From Sphingomonas palustris (GTDB lineage: Bacteria; Pseudomonadota; Alphaproteobacteria; Sphingomonadales; Sphingomonadaceae): a stretch of DNA of 45,474 nucleotides. The position numbers and the translations under genes are program-made. Below are positions 19,290-28,871 of the stretch, piece by piece (position 1 is the stretch's first letter; each line of letters opens with the position of its first letter). The stretch is taken from the NCBI GenBank assembly GCA_026225215.1, contig JAMFSI010000124.1:1-45474 (forward strand). Reading direction: 5' to 3'. The notes beneath the pieces are model-generated. The model had not been told where the DNA came from, did no database searches, and worked only from the letters and a program-made list of their open reading frames with translations.

Positions 19290-19559
19290 TTACTTACGCA
19301 GGCCCAATTTGGCGATCAGCGCATTATAGCGATCGACGTCCTTGCGCTTGAGGTAATCGAGCAGCGAGCGCCGCTTGTTCACCATCATCAGCAAGCCGCG
19401 ACGCGAGTGATTATCCTTGTGGTGCGCCTTGAAGTGGCCGGTCAGCGTATTGATCCGGCTGGTCAGGATCGCGACCTGCACTTCCGGCGAACCGGTATCG
19501 CCCGGGTTCTGGGCGTTATCTTGAATGATTTCCTGCTTCTTTTCAGCACTAACCGACAT
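19290..19559 (-). CDS. rpsO: 30S ribosomal protein S15
   Basis: Primary 16S rRNA-binding protein of the small subunit platform, 89 residues, the standard length. Conserved stretches: [54 protein letters not shown], which carries the rRNA-binding HxxDxxSRRGL motif. It starts three bases after the truB stop with a GGAG site inside the truB end, so the two are coupled. The rpsO-pnp order is conserved across bacteria. Confidence 0.98.
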   Translation of the reverse strand: MSVSAEKKQEIIQDNAQNPGDTGSPEVQVAILTSRINTLTGHFKAHHKDNHSRRGLLMMVNKRRSLLDYLKRKDVDRYNALIAKLGLRK

Positions 19560-19562
19560 ATT

Positions 19563-20474
19563 TCACTCCGCGACATCATGACAATTGAAACCCCGTTCAA
19601 CGCTCAGACTTCCGCCTGAAAGCTGGACCAGGGCGATGGGAACATGCCCGCTTCGCGTCCAATACAGCCCGTCTTCGTGGGGCAACCCGGTCAGAACGCG
19701 GCCTTGTCGGACCGCCCTTGCCTGTTCCGGGTCGAGGTCCAGAGCCGGGATGTCGTCCAGCCCTGCCTCCAGCGGCAAGAGTATGTTCTCGAAGCCCGCG
19801 CCCTTACCCGCTTCGTTCAATTTGTCCAGAGAAATCGCCGAGGGCAGCGCGAAAGGCCCGGCGCGCAGGCGGCGCAGCATGGTGACATGGCCGAGCGAGC
19901 CGACGGCCTGGGCGATGTCGCGCGCGAGGCTGCGGATATAGGTGCCCTTGGAGACATGGGCGGTGAAAGTGGCGCTGGCCAATTCGCCTTGGGCAGGCGC
20001 ATCCACCGTCAGCGAATGCACGGCGATCGCGCGGACCTTCATTTCCACGACTTCGCCGGCCCGTGCGCGGTCATAAGCGCGCTGGCCATCGACTTTGATC
20101 GCTGAATAGGCGGGGGGAACTTGCTCGATCGGCCCGGTGAAACGCGGCAAGATCGCCATCAGATCAGCGTGCGAAGGAAGTGTATCGCAGCGCCCGATCA
20201 CTTCACCTTCCAAATCCAGCGTGTCGGTCTCCGCGCCGAAGGCCACGGTGAAAGCATAGACCTTGCTGGCATCGAGCATTCGCCCGCAGAGCTTGGTCGC
20301 CTCGCCCACGGCAATCGGCAGCACCCCGGTCGCCAGTGGATCGAGCGTGCCGCCATGGCCGACTTTCACGCCCTTGCCATATCCCGCCGCGCGCAGATTG
20401 CGCTTCACCGCCGCTACCGCCTGGGTCGAGCCCAAGCCGATGGGCTTGTCGAGAATGATCCAGCCGTTCACCAC
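19563..20474 (-). CDS. truB: tRNA pseudouridine(55) synthase
   Basis: Isomerises U55 to pseudouridine in the T-loop of tRNAs. It has 303 residues. The catalytic motif is GHGGTLDPLATGVLPIAVGEATK with Asp45, preceded by NGWIILDKPIGLGSTQAV. Further family motifs are YAFTVAFGAETDTLDLEG, PPAYSAIKVDGQRAYDRAR and VSKGTYIRSLARDIAQAVG. A C-terminal PUA-like region (about 240-300) is present. A REPIN-like element separates it from the upstream protease gene, so it may have its own transcript end or start there. Confidence 0.96.
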   Translation of the reverse strand: MVNGWIILDKPIGLGSTQAVAAVKRNLRAAGYGKGVKVGHGGTLDPLATGVLPIAVGEATKLCGRMLDASKVYAFTVAFGAETDTLDLEGEVIGRCDTLPSHADLMAILPRFTGPIEQVPPAYSAIKVDGQRAYDRARAGEVVEMKVRAIAVHSLTVDAPAQGELASATFTAHVSKGTYIRSLARDIAQAVGSLGHVTMLRRLRAGPFALPSAISLDKLNEAGKGAGFENILLPLEAGLDDIPALDLDPEQARAVRQGRVLTGLPHEDGLYWTRSGHVPIALVQLSGGSLSVERGFNCHDVAE

Positions 20475-20490
20475 GCAATGGCGCGCCCAG

Positions 20491-20641
20491 CCCTCTCCCC
20501 TTGAGGGGAGAGGATAGCGAAGCTTGCCGCGCAGCGGCTAGCAGAGGGGCCTTGGTCGAGGGTGCGGCTCGCCCCTCTCCAACTGCGGCTAAGGCAACAA
20601 GTTGCCAAGCCTGCGTATCCTCTCCCCTTAAGGGGAGAGGG
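20491..20641. repeat. REPIN-like element, ccctctccccttNaggggagagg family, copy 2
   Basis: Palindromes at 20491-20513 and 20619-20641 flank an interior sharing cggctaaggcaacaagttgc and caagcctgcgtatcc with the copy at 7943-8059. It fills the gap between truB and the site-2 protease gene inside the minus-strand cluster. Confidence 0.85.
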
Positions 20642-20651
20642 CAAGAAAGGC

Positions 20652-21344
20652 TCAATGCGCACCCGAAACCCAATCAGCCAGCGCCAGATATTGGCCAGCC
20701 AGCCAGTCGAACGGCGGCCCGACCAGTTTTCCTACCGGGTCAAAGCTGGGAATGAGCCAAGGCAATACCACAAGCAGAAAGATGACCAACAGCATTCCGC
20801 CACTCCGCATTCTGGCATAAGACCGCGCCAGCCCGCGTGGCAGCAAGCCTTCCAGAATATGTGAGCCATCGAATGGCGGGATCGGCAGCAGATTGAACAG
20901 GGCAAGCGAGAGATTGACCCGCAAAAAATTGACAAGATTGGCAATGCTGAATGCCGCCAACCCCAAGGGGGCGGGTGTGGGATCATTGCGCGCAAACAGC
21001 CCCAATCCCACGGCTGCCAAAACCGCCAGCAGCAGATTGCTGCCCGGCCCGGCCGCCGCCACCAGCATCATGCCCCAGCGCGGATTGCGCAGCCGCCGCC
21101 AATCGACGGGTACCGGTTTCGCCCAGCCGAACACCGGCAGATGCGCCAGTGCCAGCAAGCCGGGAAAGATCACCGTGCCGATCGGATCAACGTGAGGGAA
21201 CGGATTTAAGGTCAGCCGCCCCTGCTCTTCGGCGGTATGGTCGCCGAGTAGCCTCGCCACCGCACCATGCGCAACTTCATGACAGACAATCGCGAAGACC
21301 AGCGGCAGGATCAGTGCAGCCGCATCGAACAGCGTACCATTCAT
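20652..21344 (-). CDS. Site-2 protease family membrane metalloprotease (M50-like)
   Basis: A 230-residue polytopic membrane protein with the zinc-protease motif HEVAH (His22-Glu23-His26) inside its first transmembrane helix and the second metal motif NLLPIPPFDGSHIL (N-x2-P-x4-DG) in a later helix. The first ATG of the longer open frame would overlap tdk deeply; the ATG at 21344 overlaps the tdk stop by four bases (ATGA) and places HEVAH at the usual distance from the N-terminus. No PDZ domain is visible, so it belongs to the short M50 group rather than RseP. Substrate unknown. Confidence 0.88.
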   Translation of the reverse strand: MNGTLFDAAALILPLVFAIVCHEVAHGAVARLLGDHTAEEQGRLTLNPFPHVDPIGTVIFPGLLALAHLPVFGWAKPVPVDWRRLRNPRWGMMLVAAAGPGSNLLLAVLAAVGLGLFARNDPTPAPLGLAAFSIANLVNFLRVNLSLALFNLLPIPPFDGSHILEGLLPRGLARSYARMRSGGMLLVIFLLVVLPWLIPSFDPVGKLVGPPFDWLAGQYLALADWVSGAH

Positions 21345-21949
21345 GCCCATTGGTCCAGATCCAGCGCTTCGGTAAAATGCCGGCGGCACAGTGCCAGATA
21401 GCGGAGGTTGCCGCCGATTTCGGTCTGTTCGCCGTGACGGACCGCCGCGCCGCTGGCGTCCACCCGCAGATTCATCGTCGCCTTGGCGCCGCAATGGCAA
21501 ACTGCCTTCAATTCCACCAATTCATCCGCCAATCCCAACAGCGCCGCCGATCCCGGAAACAGGCGTCCGCGAAAGTCCGTGCGCAGCCCGTAGCACAGCA
21601 CCGGCACCCGCGCCTGATCGGCAATCCGCGCCAATTGCCAAACTTGCGCAGGCAAGAGGAATTGCGCCTCGTCCACCAACACGCAGGATAGGGGCGTGGT
21701 GGCATGCTGCGCGGCGAAGGCGCCAAACAGGTCGGTCTCGTTGGCAAAACCATGCGCTGGGGCGGCCAATCCGATGCGGCTGGCGATGATAGGCCCCTCC
21801 CCCACGCCAGCTACCGCTCCACGATCGTCGATGGCAGCGGTCCACAGCATCGTTGCCATGCCCCGCTCGCGATAATTGAAATCGGCTTGCAACAGATGGG
21901 TCGATTTGCCGGCATTCATGCTGGCATAGTAGAAATAGAGCTTCGCCAT
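21341..21949 (-). CDS. tdk: Thymidine kinase (type II)
   Basis: Phosphorylates thymidine in the salvage pathway. It has 202 residues, in the usual range. The P-loop is ASMNAGKST (residues 9-17), the Walker B/DEAQ region is VLVDEAQFL, and the lasso and zinc-binding parts are CHCGAKATMNLR and CRRHF. These mark the tetrameric type II enzyme. It is sandwiched between the hydrolase gene (3-base gap upstream) and the protease gene (4-base overlap), inside the ribosome/RNA cluster. No functional link to that cluster is evident. Confidence 0.95.
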   Translation of the reverse strand: MAKLYFYYASMNAGKSTHLLQADFNYRERGMATMLWTAAIDDRGAVAGVGEGPIIASRIGLAAPAHGFANETDLFGAFAAQHATTPLSCVLVDEAQFLLPAQVWQLARIADQARVPVLCYGLRTDFRGRLFPGSAALLGLADELVELKAVCHCGAKATMNLRVDASGAAVRHGEQTEIGGNLRYLALCRRHFTEALDLDQWA

Positions 21950-21952
21950 CGC

Positions 21953-22699
21953 TTATTGTTCTTTAGCCTCTATTTCCGCAAGCAGTGCTTCGGCCAGGGC
22001 TTGCGGGCGCGTATTCATCACCTGATGGCCGGCATCGATCCGGATCAGCCGATCAGCATGCAACCGCGCGGCGAAGCGCTCCTGCCAGACCAGCGGCAGA
22101 CTCATATCCTTAAGGCAGAGCACATAGCTGACGGGCATTTGGGCGAGATGATCGCGGCGCCAATCCTCGTGGCTGTAACATGCCGCCGGCCACATATCGC
22201 CGCCCAGCTTACCGAGGAAAGCCACTGCCTCTGCCGGCGCCATGTCATTGCAGAACATGATGCGAAAGCGATCGACCATCGAATGCGTCACCGGATCGAC
22301 CGGCCAGCCCACCTGATGCTTATACTGGCCGTGGAGCCCCAGCCCCATCTGATCGAGCGTGGTCTTGCCCGGCAGCGGCGCGGAACACGTAACGAAGATC
22401 AGCCGACTGAACAGATCGGGGCGCAGCGCGGCCATATCGGGCAAGGTCATCCCCGCTTGCGAGTGACCGACCAGCACGACATCGTGCAGCCCGGCTGCCT
22501 CGATATCGGCGACCAATTCCCGAGCGATATCGGCAAAAGCGATCTCTGCAGTATCACGACCGCGCTTAGCGCCGCAGCCCGGCGCATCCAGCGCCAGACA
22601 CCGCGCCGTGCCGCCCGATTGTGCATGCAGCGCAGCGATGGTCTCATCCCACACCCAACCGCCCTGCCCGCCACCATGCAGGAATACGAAATCAGTCAT
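21953..22699 (-). CDS. Alpha/beta hydrolase
   Basis: A 248-residue alpha/beta-hydrolase fold protein. The oxyanion region is [16 protein letters not shown], the nucleophile elbow is [11 protein letters not shown] with Ser80, and the C-terminal histidine lies in [13 protein letters not shown]. The form (short cap, GGGxGGWVW opening) resembles plant methyl-esterase/hydroxynitrile-lyase-like bacterial esterases. The start ATG overlaps the rbfA end by eight bases; the open frame extends further upstream but would fully overlap rbfA. Reaction and substrate are unknown. Confidence 0.87.
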   Translation of the reverse strand: MTDFVFLHGGGQGGWVWDETIAALHAQSGGTARCLALDAPGCGAKRGRDTAEIAFADIARELVADIEAAGLHDVVLVGHSQAGMTLPDMAALRPDLFSRLIFVTCSAPLPGKTTLDQMGLGLHGQYKHQVGWPVDPVTHSMVDRFRIMFCNDMAPAEAVAFLGKLGGDMWPAACYSHEDWRRDHLAQMPVSYVLCLKDMSLPLVWQERFAARLHADRLIRIDAGHQVMNTRPQALAEALLAEIEAKEQ

Positions 22700-23102
22700 T
22701 GTCGCTTTCCTCGCCGCCCAGGTCCCGGCTAACGCGCGGGTCAGCGAGCAGTCTGTCGATCTGGCTGGCGACATCGAAGCTCTCGTCACCGACGAAGCGG
22801 ATCTTCGCGGCGTATTTGAGCTTCAACCGGCTGGCGACTTCCTTCTGGAAAAAGGCGGTGTGCGTGCGCAAGGCCTTGAGCACGATTTCTTCATTGGCGC
22901 CGAGCAGCGGCTTCACGAAGACGATGGCGAGGCGCAGATCGGGCGACATCCGCACCTCGGTCACCGACACCGTCGCCGCCGATAGCACATCGTCGTGGAC
23001 CTGCTGGCGGGCCAGCAATTGCGATAGCACATGGCGCACTTGTTCGCCCACCTTGAGCAGGCGAACCGAGCGGGTTTCAGGCGTAACAACGGGTCGAACC
23101 AT
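22692..23102 (-). CDS. rbfA: 30S ribosome-binding factor A
   Basis: Assembly factor that binds the 30S subunit during late 16S rRNA maturation. It has 136 residues from the ATG before [29 protein letters not shown]; the upstream open frame is not conserved. The KH-like fold shows [21 protein letters not shown] and AARIRF-type [24 protein letters not shown]. It is downstream of infB as in many bacteria, but with a DUF1697 gene between. Confidence 0.95.
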   Translation of the reverse strand: MVRPVVTPETRSVRLLKVGEQVRHVLSQLLARQQVHDDVLSAATVSVTEVRMSPDLRLAIVFVKPLLGANEEIVLKALRTHTAFFQKEVASRLKLKYAAKIRFVGDESFDVASQIDRLLADPRVSRDLGGEESDND

Positions 23103-23112
23103 CGACGTGTCC

Positions 23113-23649
23113 TCAGACCATCTTTGCGAGAATACGTGTGAGCGAGCGGATATTGCGAGCGGTGCCCCGGCTCCCGAGCCGTCGCTCGATAAAGCCATTG
23201 GTCAACCTGCTCGCTCCTACCCCCGCCACATAATCGATATAGATAGCGCGATCGCCGCTGGCGAGCCTTTCCGGCCCACGCCCGGCATAAGCTGCGCATA
23301 AGGCCTCGAAATTAGCAGGCTCGACCGGCGCGCTGAGAAACAGGGTGTGGACCAGGTTTTCCTCGCCATCCGCGACAAAGGGATTGCCCGAAATCGCCTG
23401 TGTCAGTTCCTCGCGGGTGCGCACTGCGGCAAAACTGGCGATATCGAAGCGGTCCGCCAGCACATGCGCCAGCATATCCTCCAACCCATCGCTGGGCCGC
23501 TCGTCATAATCGAACAGGACATTGCCGCTGGCGACCACGGTCTCGACATTCTCCAGCCCCTCGCGCTCGAAAGCATGGCGCAGATCGGCCATCGTCAGAC
23601 GATTGCCGCCGACGTTGATACTGCCGAGGAAGGCGACGTAGCGGGTCAT
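23113..23649 (-). CDS. DUF1697 domain protein
   Basis: A 178-residue cytosolic protein of the uncharacterised DUF1697 family, recognised by [42 protein letters not shown] and the C-terminal [26 protein letters not shown]. The start ATG before TRYVAFL is chosen; a start 11 codons earlier is not conserved. It sits 10 bases before rbfA and is separated from infB by a REPIN-like element. The family is scattered and often near unrelated genes; no function is assigned. Confidence 0.88.
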   Translation of the reverse strand: MTRYVAFLGSINVGGNRLTMADLRHAFEREGLENVETVVASGNVLFDYDERPSDGLEDMLAHVLADRFDIASFAAVRTREELTQAISGNPFVADGEENLVHTLFLSAPVEPANFEALCAAYAGRGPERLASGDRAIYIDYVAGVGASRLTNGFIERRLGSRGTARNIRSLTRILAKMV

Positions 23650-23681
23650 GTGATCAAGTGTCCATCGGCGAGACGCTATCA

Positions 23682-23783
23682 CTCCCCTCCCGCTTGCGGG
23701 AGGGGCCGGGGGGTGGGCATTCCCGGACGCAACGTCAGTTTAGAACCTGCCCACCCCTAACCCCTCCCGCAAGCGGGAGGGGA
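23682..23783. repeat. REPIN-like element, ccctcccgcNNgcgggaggg family, copy 1
   Basis: Palindrome at 23682-23705 and palindrome at 23761-23783 bracket an interior with cgcaacgtcag and cctgcccacccc. Two more copies are at 29636-29738 and 41147-41253. It lies between infB and the DUF1697 gene. Confidence 0.9.
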
Positions 23784-23811
23784 ATATAGGCAAGCACCCT
23801 CTCCATTCCGC

Positions 23812-26400
23812 TCAAAGCGTCCGTTCGCGCATCTCCACTTCGAACGTCTCCAGCGTATCGCCCGGCTTGATATCGTTGGTATCCTCCAGCACCACGCCGC
23901 ATTCGAGACCGACGCGCACTTCGGCGATATCGTCCTTGAAGCGCCGCAGCGACTTGATGTGAGTCTTGGAGACGATGACGTCGTTGCGGGTAAGGCGGGT
24001 GTAGAGCCCCTTGCGGATATAGCCCTCGAGCACCAGCAGGCCAGCGGCCTTGTCGTGCTTGCCGGCGGGGAACACTTCCTTGACCTCGGCGCGACCGACC
24101 ACGGTTTCGATGCGCTCCGGACCCAGTTCGCCGGCCATTTCCTTACGGATATCGTCAGTGAGTTGGTAGATTACGTCGAAATACTTCATCCGCACCTTGT
24201 GGCGCTCGATCATCTCGCGCGCCTTGGCGTTGGGGCGGACGTTGAAGCCGATGATCGGCGCGCCGCTGGCCCCGGCCAGCGTCACATCGCCTTCGGTGAT
24301 CGCGCCCACGCCCGCATTCAGGATCTTGACCTTGATATCATCGGTCGAGATCTTGTTGAGGGCATTGACGATGGCCTCGGTCGTGCCTTGCACATCCGCC
24401 TTCACCACCACTGGATATTCCATCACCGTCTGCTTGGCGGCCAGTGCAGAGAACATATTCTCCAGGCTCGCCGGGGCGGTGGTGGTGCGCTTGGCGGTGG
24501 CCTGCTCATGACGGAACGCCGCCACTTCGCGCGCGCGCGCTTCGCTCTCGACCACGGTCAGCGTATCGCCTGCCATCGGCACGCCATTGAGGCCCAGCAC
24601 CTCGACCGGCATCGACGGTGTCGCCGCCTTCACCTGCCGGCCCTTGTCGTCGAGCATCGCCCGAACGCGGCCCGATTGCGTGCCCACCACGAGGATGTCG
24701 CCCACTTTCAACGTACCGCGCGTGATCAGCACGGTGGCGAGCGGACCCTTGCCCTTGTCGAGCTTGGCCTCGATCACTGCAGCTTCGGCGAGACGATCGG
24801 GATTGGCGCGCAATTCGAGCAATTCCGCCTGCAGCAGAATCTTCTCGATCAATTGATCGAGCCCGGCGCCGGTCTTGGCCGAGACTTCGACGTCCTGCAC
24901 GTCGCCCGACATTTCCTCGACGACGACTTCGTGCTCGAGCAGGCGTTCGCGAATGCGCTTGGCATTGGCTTCGGGCTTGTCGATCTTGTTGATCGCCACG
25001 ATCATCGGCACGCCGGCGGCCTTGGTGTGATTGATCGCCTCGATCGTCTGCGGCATGATGCCATCGTCAGCGGCCACCACCAGCACCACGATATCGGTGA
25101 CGTTAGCGCCGCGCTGGCGCATCTCGGTGAAGGCTTCGTGGCCGGGGGTATCGATCACGGTCAGCAGATCGCCGGACTTGGTCTTGATCTGATACGCGCC
25201 GATATGCTGCGTGATCCCACCCGCTTCGCCGCGCACCACATCGGTACCGCGCAAGGCATCGAGCAGACTGGTCTTGCCGTGATCGACATGGCCCATGATC
25301 GTCACCACCGGTGGACGCGGTAGCTGCGTAGCCTCGTCATCGACATCGACGGAGGTGTCGATATCGACATCATTGTCCGACACCAGCACGATGTTGTGGC
25401 CGAATTCCTCGACCAGCAGTTCGGCGGTATCGTGATCGACGACGTCGTTCTGGGTGATCACCACGCCCATCTTGAACATGACTTTGACCAGATCAGCAGC
25501 TTTTTCGGCCATACGATTGGCCAGTTCCTGGAGCGTAATCCCCTCGGGCACGACGACATCGCGGACCTGCTTTTCGCGCGGCTGCGACTGGCCGGCAAAA
25601 TGCGCGCGCTTTTCCTTTTCGCGGGCACGCTTGAGCGCGGCGAGGCTGCGGGCGCGGGCGCCTTCATCCTCGTTGAGCGCCTTGGTCACGGTCAGTTTGC
25701 CGGATTGGCGACGATCCGCACCGGCCTTTTCTCGCGGCTGGCCGGGCTTTTTCACGGCGGGCTCAGGACGGCGGACCTGCGGCACCGGGGTAAACCGGCG
25801 TGGCGCTGGCGTGACCGACTCGGTCGTCGGCGTTGCAGCCTGAACGGCGGCTTCCGGCGGCCCGGCATCCACGGCGGCGGCGATTTCGGTCGGAGCGGCA
25901 TCCTGCGTCTGCGGAGCCGGCTCGGTCACTGCTTCAGGCGTGACAGCCGCAGGTGTCGCCACTACGGGCTCGACCACCGGCGCGGGCGGTGTGACTACCT
26001 CCGGCACGGGCGGCTCGCTGAGCGCGCGCTGGCGATCCTCCTGGGCACGACGGGCGGTTTCCTCGGCCATGCGCAGGCGGGATTCCTCTGCCTCACGCAG
26101 CAAGCGCGTCTGCATTTCCTGACGCGACTCGTTGGAAGGTGCAGAACGCGGCGCAAGCGCAGCAGGCGGCAGTGGAGGCGGCGGGGCGGCCACGGGTGCA
26201 GACACTACCTCGACGACCGGCTCGGGCGCCACGGGAGCGGCTTCCCCGGGCTTGCCCAGCACCTTGCGGCGCTTCACTTCCACGACCACCTTGTTGGTGC
26301 GACCATGGCTGAAGGTCTGTTTGACTTCGCCCGCCTGGACCGAGAGCTTCAGCCCCAACGGCTTACGGCCCAGAGTCGGTTTGTTGTCGGTCTCGCTCAT
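23812..26400 (-). CDS. infB: Translation initiation factor IF-2
   Basis: GTPase that delivers initiator tRNA to the 30S subunit and promotes subunit joining. It has 862 residues. The N-terminus ([18 protein letters not shown]...) is the alphaproteobacterial form, followed by a long Ala/Pro/Val/Glu-rich linker (about 60-250), an IF2_N-like helix region, and the G domain with GHVDHGKT at about 369, DTPGHEAF and NKID. Domains II, III and IV follow ([41 protein letters not shown] region). The ATG before SETDNKP is chosen over an upstream one 16 codons earlier. It follows ylxR. Confidence 0.97.
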   Translation of the reverse strand: MSETDNKPTLGRKPLGLKLSVQAGEVKQTFSHGRTNKVVVEVKRRKVLGKPGEAAPVAPEPVVEVVSAPVAAPPPPLPPAALAPRSAPSNESRQEMQTRLLREAEESRLRMAEETARRAQEDRQRALSEPPVPEVVTPPAPVVEPVVATPAAVTPEAVTEPAPQTQDAAPTEIAAAVDAGPPEAAVQAATPTTESVTPAPRRFTPVPQVRRPEPAVKKPGQPREKAGADRRQSGKLTVTKALNEDEGARARSLAALKRAREKEKRAHFAGQSQPREKQVRDVVVPEGITLQELANRMAEKAADLVKVMFKMGVVITQNDVVDHDTAELLVEEFGHNIVLVSDNDVDIDTSVDVDDEATQLPRPPVVTIMGHVDHGKTSLLDALRGTDVVRGEAGGITQHIGAYQIKTKSGDLLTVIDTPGHEAFTEMRQRGANVTDIVVLVVAADDGIMPQTIEAINHTKAAGVPMIVAINKIDKPEANAKRIRERLLEHEVVVEEMSGDVQDVEVSAKTGAGLDQLIEKILLQAELLELRANPDRLAEAAVIEAKLDKGKGPLATVLITRGTLKVGDILVVGTQSGRVRAMLDDKGRQVKAATPSMPVEVLGLNGVPMAGDTLTVVESEARAREVAAFRHEQATAKRTTTAPASLENMFSALAAKQTVMEYPVVVKADVQGTTEAIVNALNKISTDDIKVKILNAGVGAITEGDVTLAGASGAPIIGFNVRPNAKAREMIERHKVRMKYFDVIYQLTDDIRKEMAGELGPERIETVVGRAEVKEVFPAGKHDKAAGLLVLEGYIRKGLYTRLTRNDVIVSKTHIKSLRRFKDDIAEVRVGLECGVVLEDTNDIKPGDTLETFEVEMRERTL

Positions 26401-26460
26401 TTGGTCAAACAGTCCTTCGGTCTCGATGCCATTCGCCGGCATCAGCAATTACGCGCGTTT

Positions 26461-26509
26461 AATAGTCAGTTCAGCGGCTTTGCCGCTTTGGCAATAGTCA
26501 GTTCTGCGG
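26461..26509. repeat. Short direct repeat at the ylxR end
   Basis: aatagtcagttcagcgg (26461-26477) recurs with one change at 26493-26509, a period of 32 bases. The second copy contains the ylxR stop region. A 6-bp hairpin (agcggc-ttt-gccgct, 26473-26487) lies between. It looks like a small tandem duplication. Confidence 0.6.
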
Positions 26510-27229
26510 CACAGCCGCGGGGACCGGTCGCTGATCGGTCGTTATTCCCTCGTGATCCGTATCGGTCCCGCCCATGAAATGGATCAAGCGCTGCAACGGG
26601 CCATTCAGCCTTTCGGCTGCGGCCCGGTCGGTCAGCGCCAGATGGACGACATTATCGCGGCCCAATGCCACAGACAGCGCCGCCCGGTCCAGCGGCAAGA
26701 TCAGACCTTTTTGGCCGCTACCCTCAGCATCCTGGCCAACGCGCCAGGCTTGATCGAGCTTGCCCGAACCATCCTTGCTGGCATCCTGCGCATGGGCGAG
26801 AAAAGCAACTTTGCCCATCCGCGCCTGCTCGGCAATGCGGTCCGATCCCCATATGAGCTTGCCGGCGCGCAATTCCAACCCCAGCCGCTCGGTAATCGCG
26901 CGTAGCAAGGCTGCCTCTATGCGGGCGGAGAGATCATCGGGGATCGCCATGGCCGTGCCGTGAAAGGCCCGCGCCAGCGCGCCGCGCAGCTTACCCTTGG
27001 CCAAGGCCACATCCAGCTCGGCGCGGGTCACGCCGATCCATGCCCCTCGCCCCGGCGCACGCGCCAGCACGTCGGGCAGGACCAGGCAGTGGCCAGCGGC
27101 GTCAGGCGGCGCAATCGCCAGCCGAATCAGCGCATCACGCGCAGCGATCCGACCGGAGAGGATGCATTTCCGCTCCGGGCCTTCTTCAGCGATGTCGGAC
27201 GTCAGGCGCTCATTGTGGGGAGTCCGCAT
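26498..27229 (-). CDS. YlxR-like RNA-binding protein (DUF448) fused to an L7Ae-like domain
   Basis: A 243-residue protein of the nusA-infB operon. Residues about 15-95 form a DUF448/YlxR domain (PERKCILSGRIAARDALIRLA and GRGAWIGVTRAELDVAL, including the GRGAWV-type motif). The C-terminal half (about 115-210) resembles a ribosomal L7Ae/L30e-like domain (ERLGLELRAGKLIWGSDRI and LSVALGRDNVVHLAL). The start ATG overlaps the nusA end by 20 bases. YlxR proteins bind RNA or RNase P in other species; here the role is inferred only. Confidence 0.88.
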   Translation of the reverse strand: MRTPHNERLTSDIAEEGPERKCILSGRIAARDALIRLAIAPPDAAGHCLVLPDVLARAPGRGAWIGVTRAELDVALAKGKLRGALARAFHGTAMAIPDDLSARIEAALLRAITERLGLELRAGKLIWGSDRIAEQARMGKVAFLAHAQDASKDGSGKLDQAWRVGQDAEGSGQKGLILPLDRAALSVALGRDNVVHLALTDRAAAERLNGPLQRLIHFMGGTDTDHEGITTDQRPVPAAVPQN

Positions 27230-28868
27230 GGGCGGCCTCCGTGATTGACGCCCCTGCGTCGACGGCTTCGTCATCGGCAAACCAATGCGCGCGCGCAGCC
27301 ATGATGATCTCGTTACCTTGTTCTTCGCTCAGCCCGTAAGTCCCGAGCACGCCGCCCTTGTCATCGCGTTCGGCACGATCGCGGTCGCGGCGCGGCGGCG
27401 GCGAATTGCTCGATTCGCGGCGACGTTGCTCGACGCGCTTCTTGGCGATGAGTTCGTCAGTGGCGAGATCGGCGAGATCGTCGAGCGTCTTGATCCCGGC
27501 CTTGCCCAGCGTCACCAGCATGGCTTCGGTGAGATGCGGGATTTCGGCCAGCGCATCCTCGACGCCCAAGCCACGCCGCTCCTCGCGGTTGGCTTCCTCG
27601 CGGCGATCGAGCGCTTCCTGCGCGCGGCTCTGCAATTCTTCGCCCAACTCCTCATCGAAGCCTTCGATCTGCGCCAGTTCGGTCAGATCGATATAAGCGA
27701 CTTCCTCCAGCTCGGTGAAGCCCTCGGCCACCAGCAGCTGCGACAGCGTCTCGTCGACGTCCAACTCTTCCTCGAACATCTTCGAGCGCTCGGCAAATTC
27801 GCGCTGGCGCTTTTCCGAAGACTCCGCCTCAGTCATGATGTCGATCGCCGAACCGGTCAGCGCCGAGGCGAGACGCACGTTCTGGCCGCGCCGACCGATC
27901 GCCAGGCTGAGCTGATCATCGGGCACCACCACTTCGATGCGGCTTTCTTCTTCGTCGATCACCACACGTGACACCGTGGCCGGCTGCAGGGCGTTGACGA
28001 CGAAAGTCGCGGTGTCTTCGCTCCAGGGGATGATGTCGATCTTTTCGCCCTGCAGTTCCTGCACGACGGCCTGAACGCGGCTACCCTTCATGCCGACGCA
28101 AGCGCCGACCGGGTCGATCGAGCTATCGCGGCTGATCACGCCGATCTTGGCGCGCGAGCCCGGATCGCGGGCAGCGGCCTTGATCTCGATGATATTGTCG
28201 TAAATCTCGGGCACTTCCTGCGCGAACAGCTTCTTCATGAATTCAGGATGGGCGCGGCTCAGGAAAATCTGCGGTCCGCGGTTCTGCCGCTCGACCTTCA
28301 TGATCCAGGCGCGCACCCGTTCGCCGACCCGGGCGGCTTCACGCGGGATCTGCTGGTCGCGGCGGATCACGCCTTCGGCGCGGCCAAGATTGACGATGAC
28401 ATGGCCGAATTCGACCGACTTGATCACCCCGGTGATGACTTCGCCGGCGCGGTCCTTGAATTCCTCGTATTGGCGGTCGCGCTCGGCATCGCGGACCTTC
28501 TGGAAGATCACCTGCTTGGCCGACTGGGCGTCGATGCGCCCGAGATCGACCGGCGGCAGCGGATCGACGATGAAATCGCCGATCGCAGCATTGGCATCGA
28601 GCTTCTTGGCGGCGATGAGATCGACCTGCTTGAAGTAGTCCTCGACCACTTCGACCACTTCGACGACGCGCCACAGCCGCAGATCACCGGTGCGCTGGTC
28701 GAGCTTGGCGCGGATATCGTTCTCGGCGCCATAACGGTTGCGCGCCGATTTCTGGATCGCTTCTTCCATCGCCTCGATGACGATCGACTTGTCGATCATC
28801 TTCTCGGTGGCGACGGCAGTCGCAATCGCTAGCAATTCGGCGCGGTTGGCGGAAATCGCACTGGCCAT
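27210..28868 (-). CDS. nusA: Transcription termination/antitermination factor NusA
   Basis: RNA polymerase-binding elongation factor, 552 residues. The N-terminal polymerase-binding domain occupies about 1-130, S1 about 140-200 (GEVITGVIKSVEFGHVIVNLGRAEGVI), tandem KH domains about 230-345 (GACVGMKGSRVQAVVQEL and DDQLSLAIGRRGQNVRLAS), then helix-hairpin-helix-type C-terminal repeats and an Arg-rich linker (about 480-500). Residues 68-77 read VVEVVEVVED, encoded by a 9-base direct repeat at 28642-28659. It lies 3 bases downstream of rimP. Confidence 0.97.
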   Translation of the reverse strand: MASAISANRAELLAIATAVATEKMIDKSIVIEAMEEAIQKSARNRYGAENDIRAKLDQRTGDLRLWRVVEVVEVVEDYFKQVDLIAAKKLDANAAIGDFIVDPLPPVDLGRIDAQSAKQVIFQKVRDAERDRQYEEFKDRAGEVITGVIKSVEFGHVIVNLGRAEGVIRRDQQIPREAARVGERVRAWIMKVERQNRGPQIFLSRAHPEFMKKLFAQEVPEIYDNIIEIKAAARDPGSRAKIGVISRDSSIDPVGACVGMKGSRVQAVVQELQGEKIDIIPWSEDTATFVVNALQPATVSRVVIDEEESRIEVVVPDDQLSLAIGRRGQNVRLASALTGSAIDIMTEAESSEKRQREFAERSKMFEEELDVDETLSQLLVAEGFTELEEVAYIDLTELAQIEGFDEELGEELQSRAQEALDRREEANREERRGLGVEDALAEIPHLTEAMLVTLGKAGIKTLDDLADLATDELIAKKRVEQRRRESSNSPPPRRDRDRAERDDKGGVLGTYGLSEEQGNEIIMAARAHWFADDEAVDAGASITEAAHADSPQ

Positions 28869-28871
28869 AAA

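Noticed and set aside
23959..25323. A plus-strand open frame of about 454 codons opposite infB
   Set aside because: Antisense shadow of infB, His/Asp/Arg-rich with no family match.
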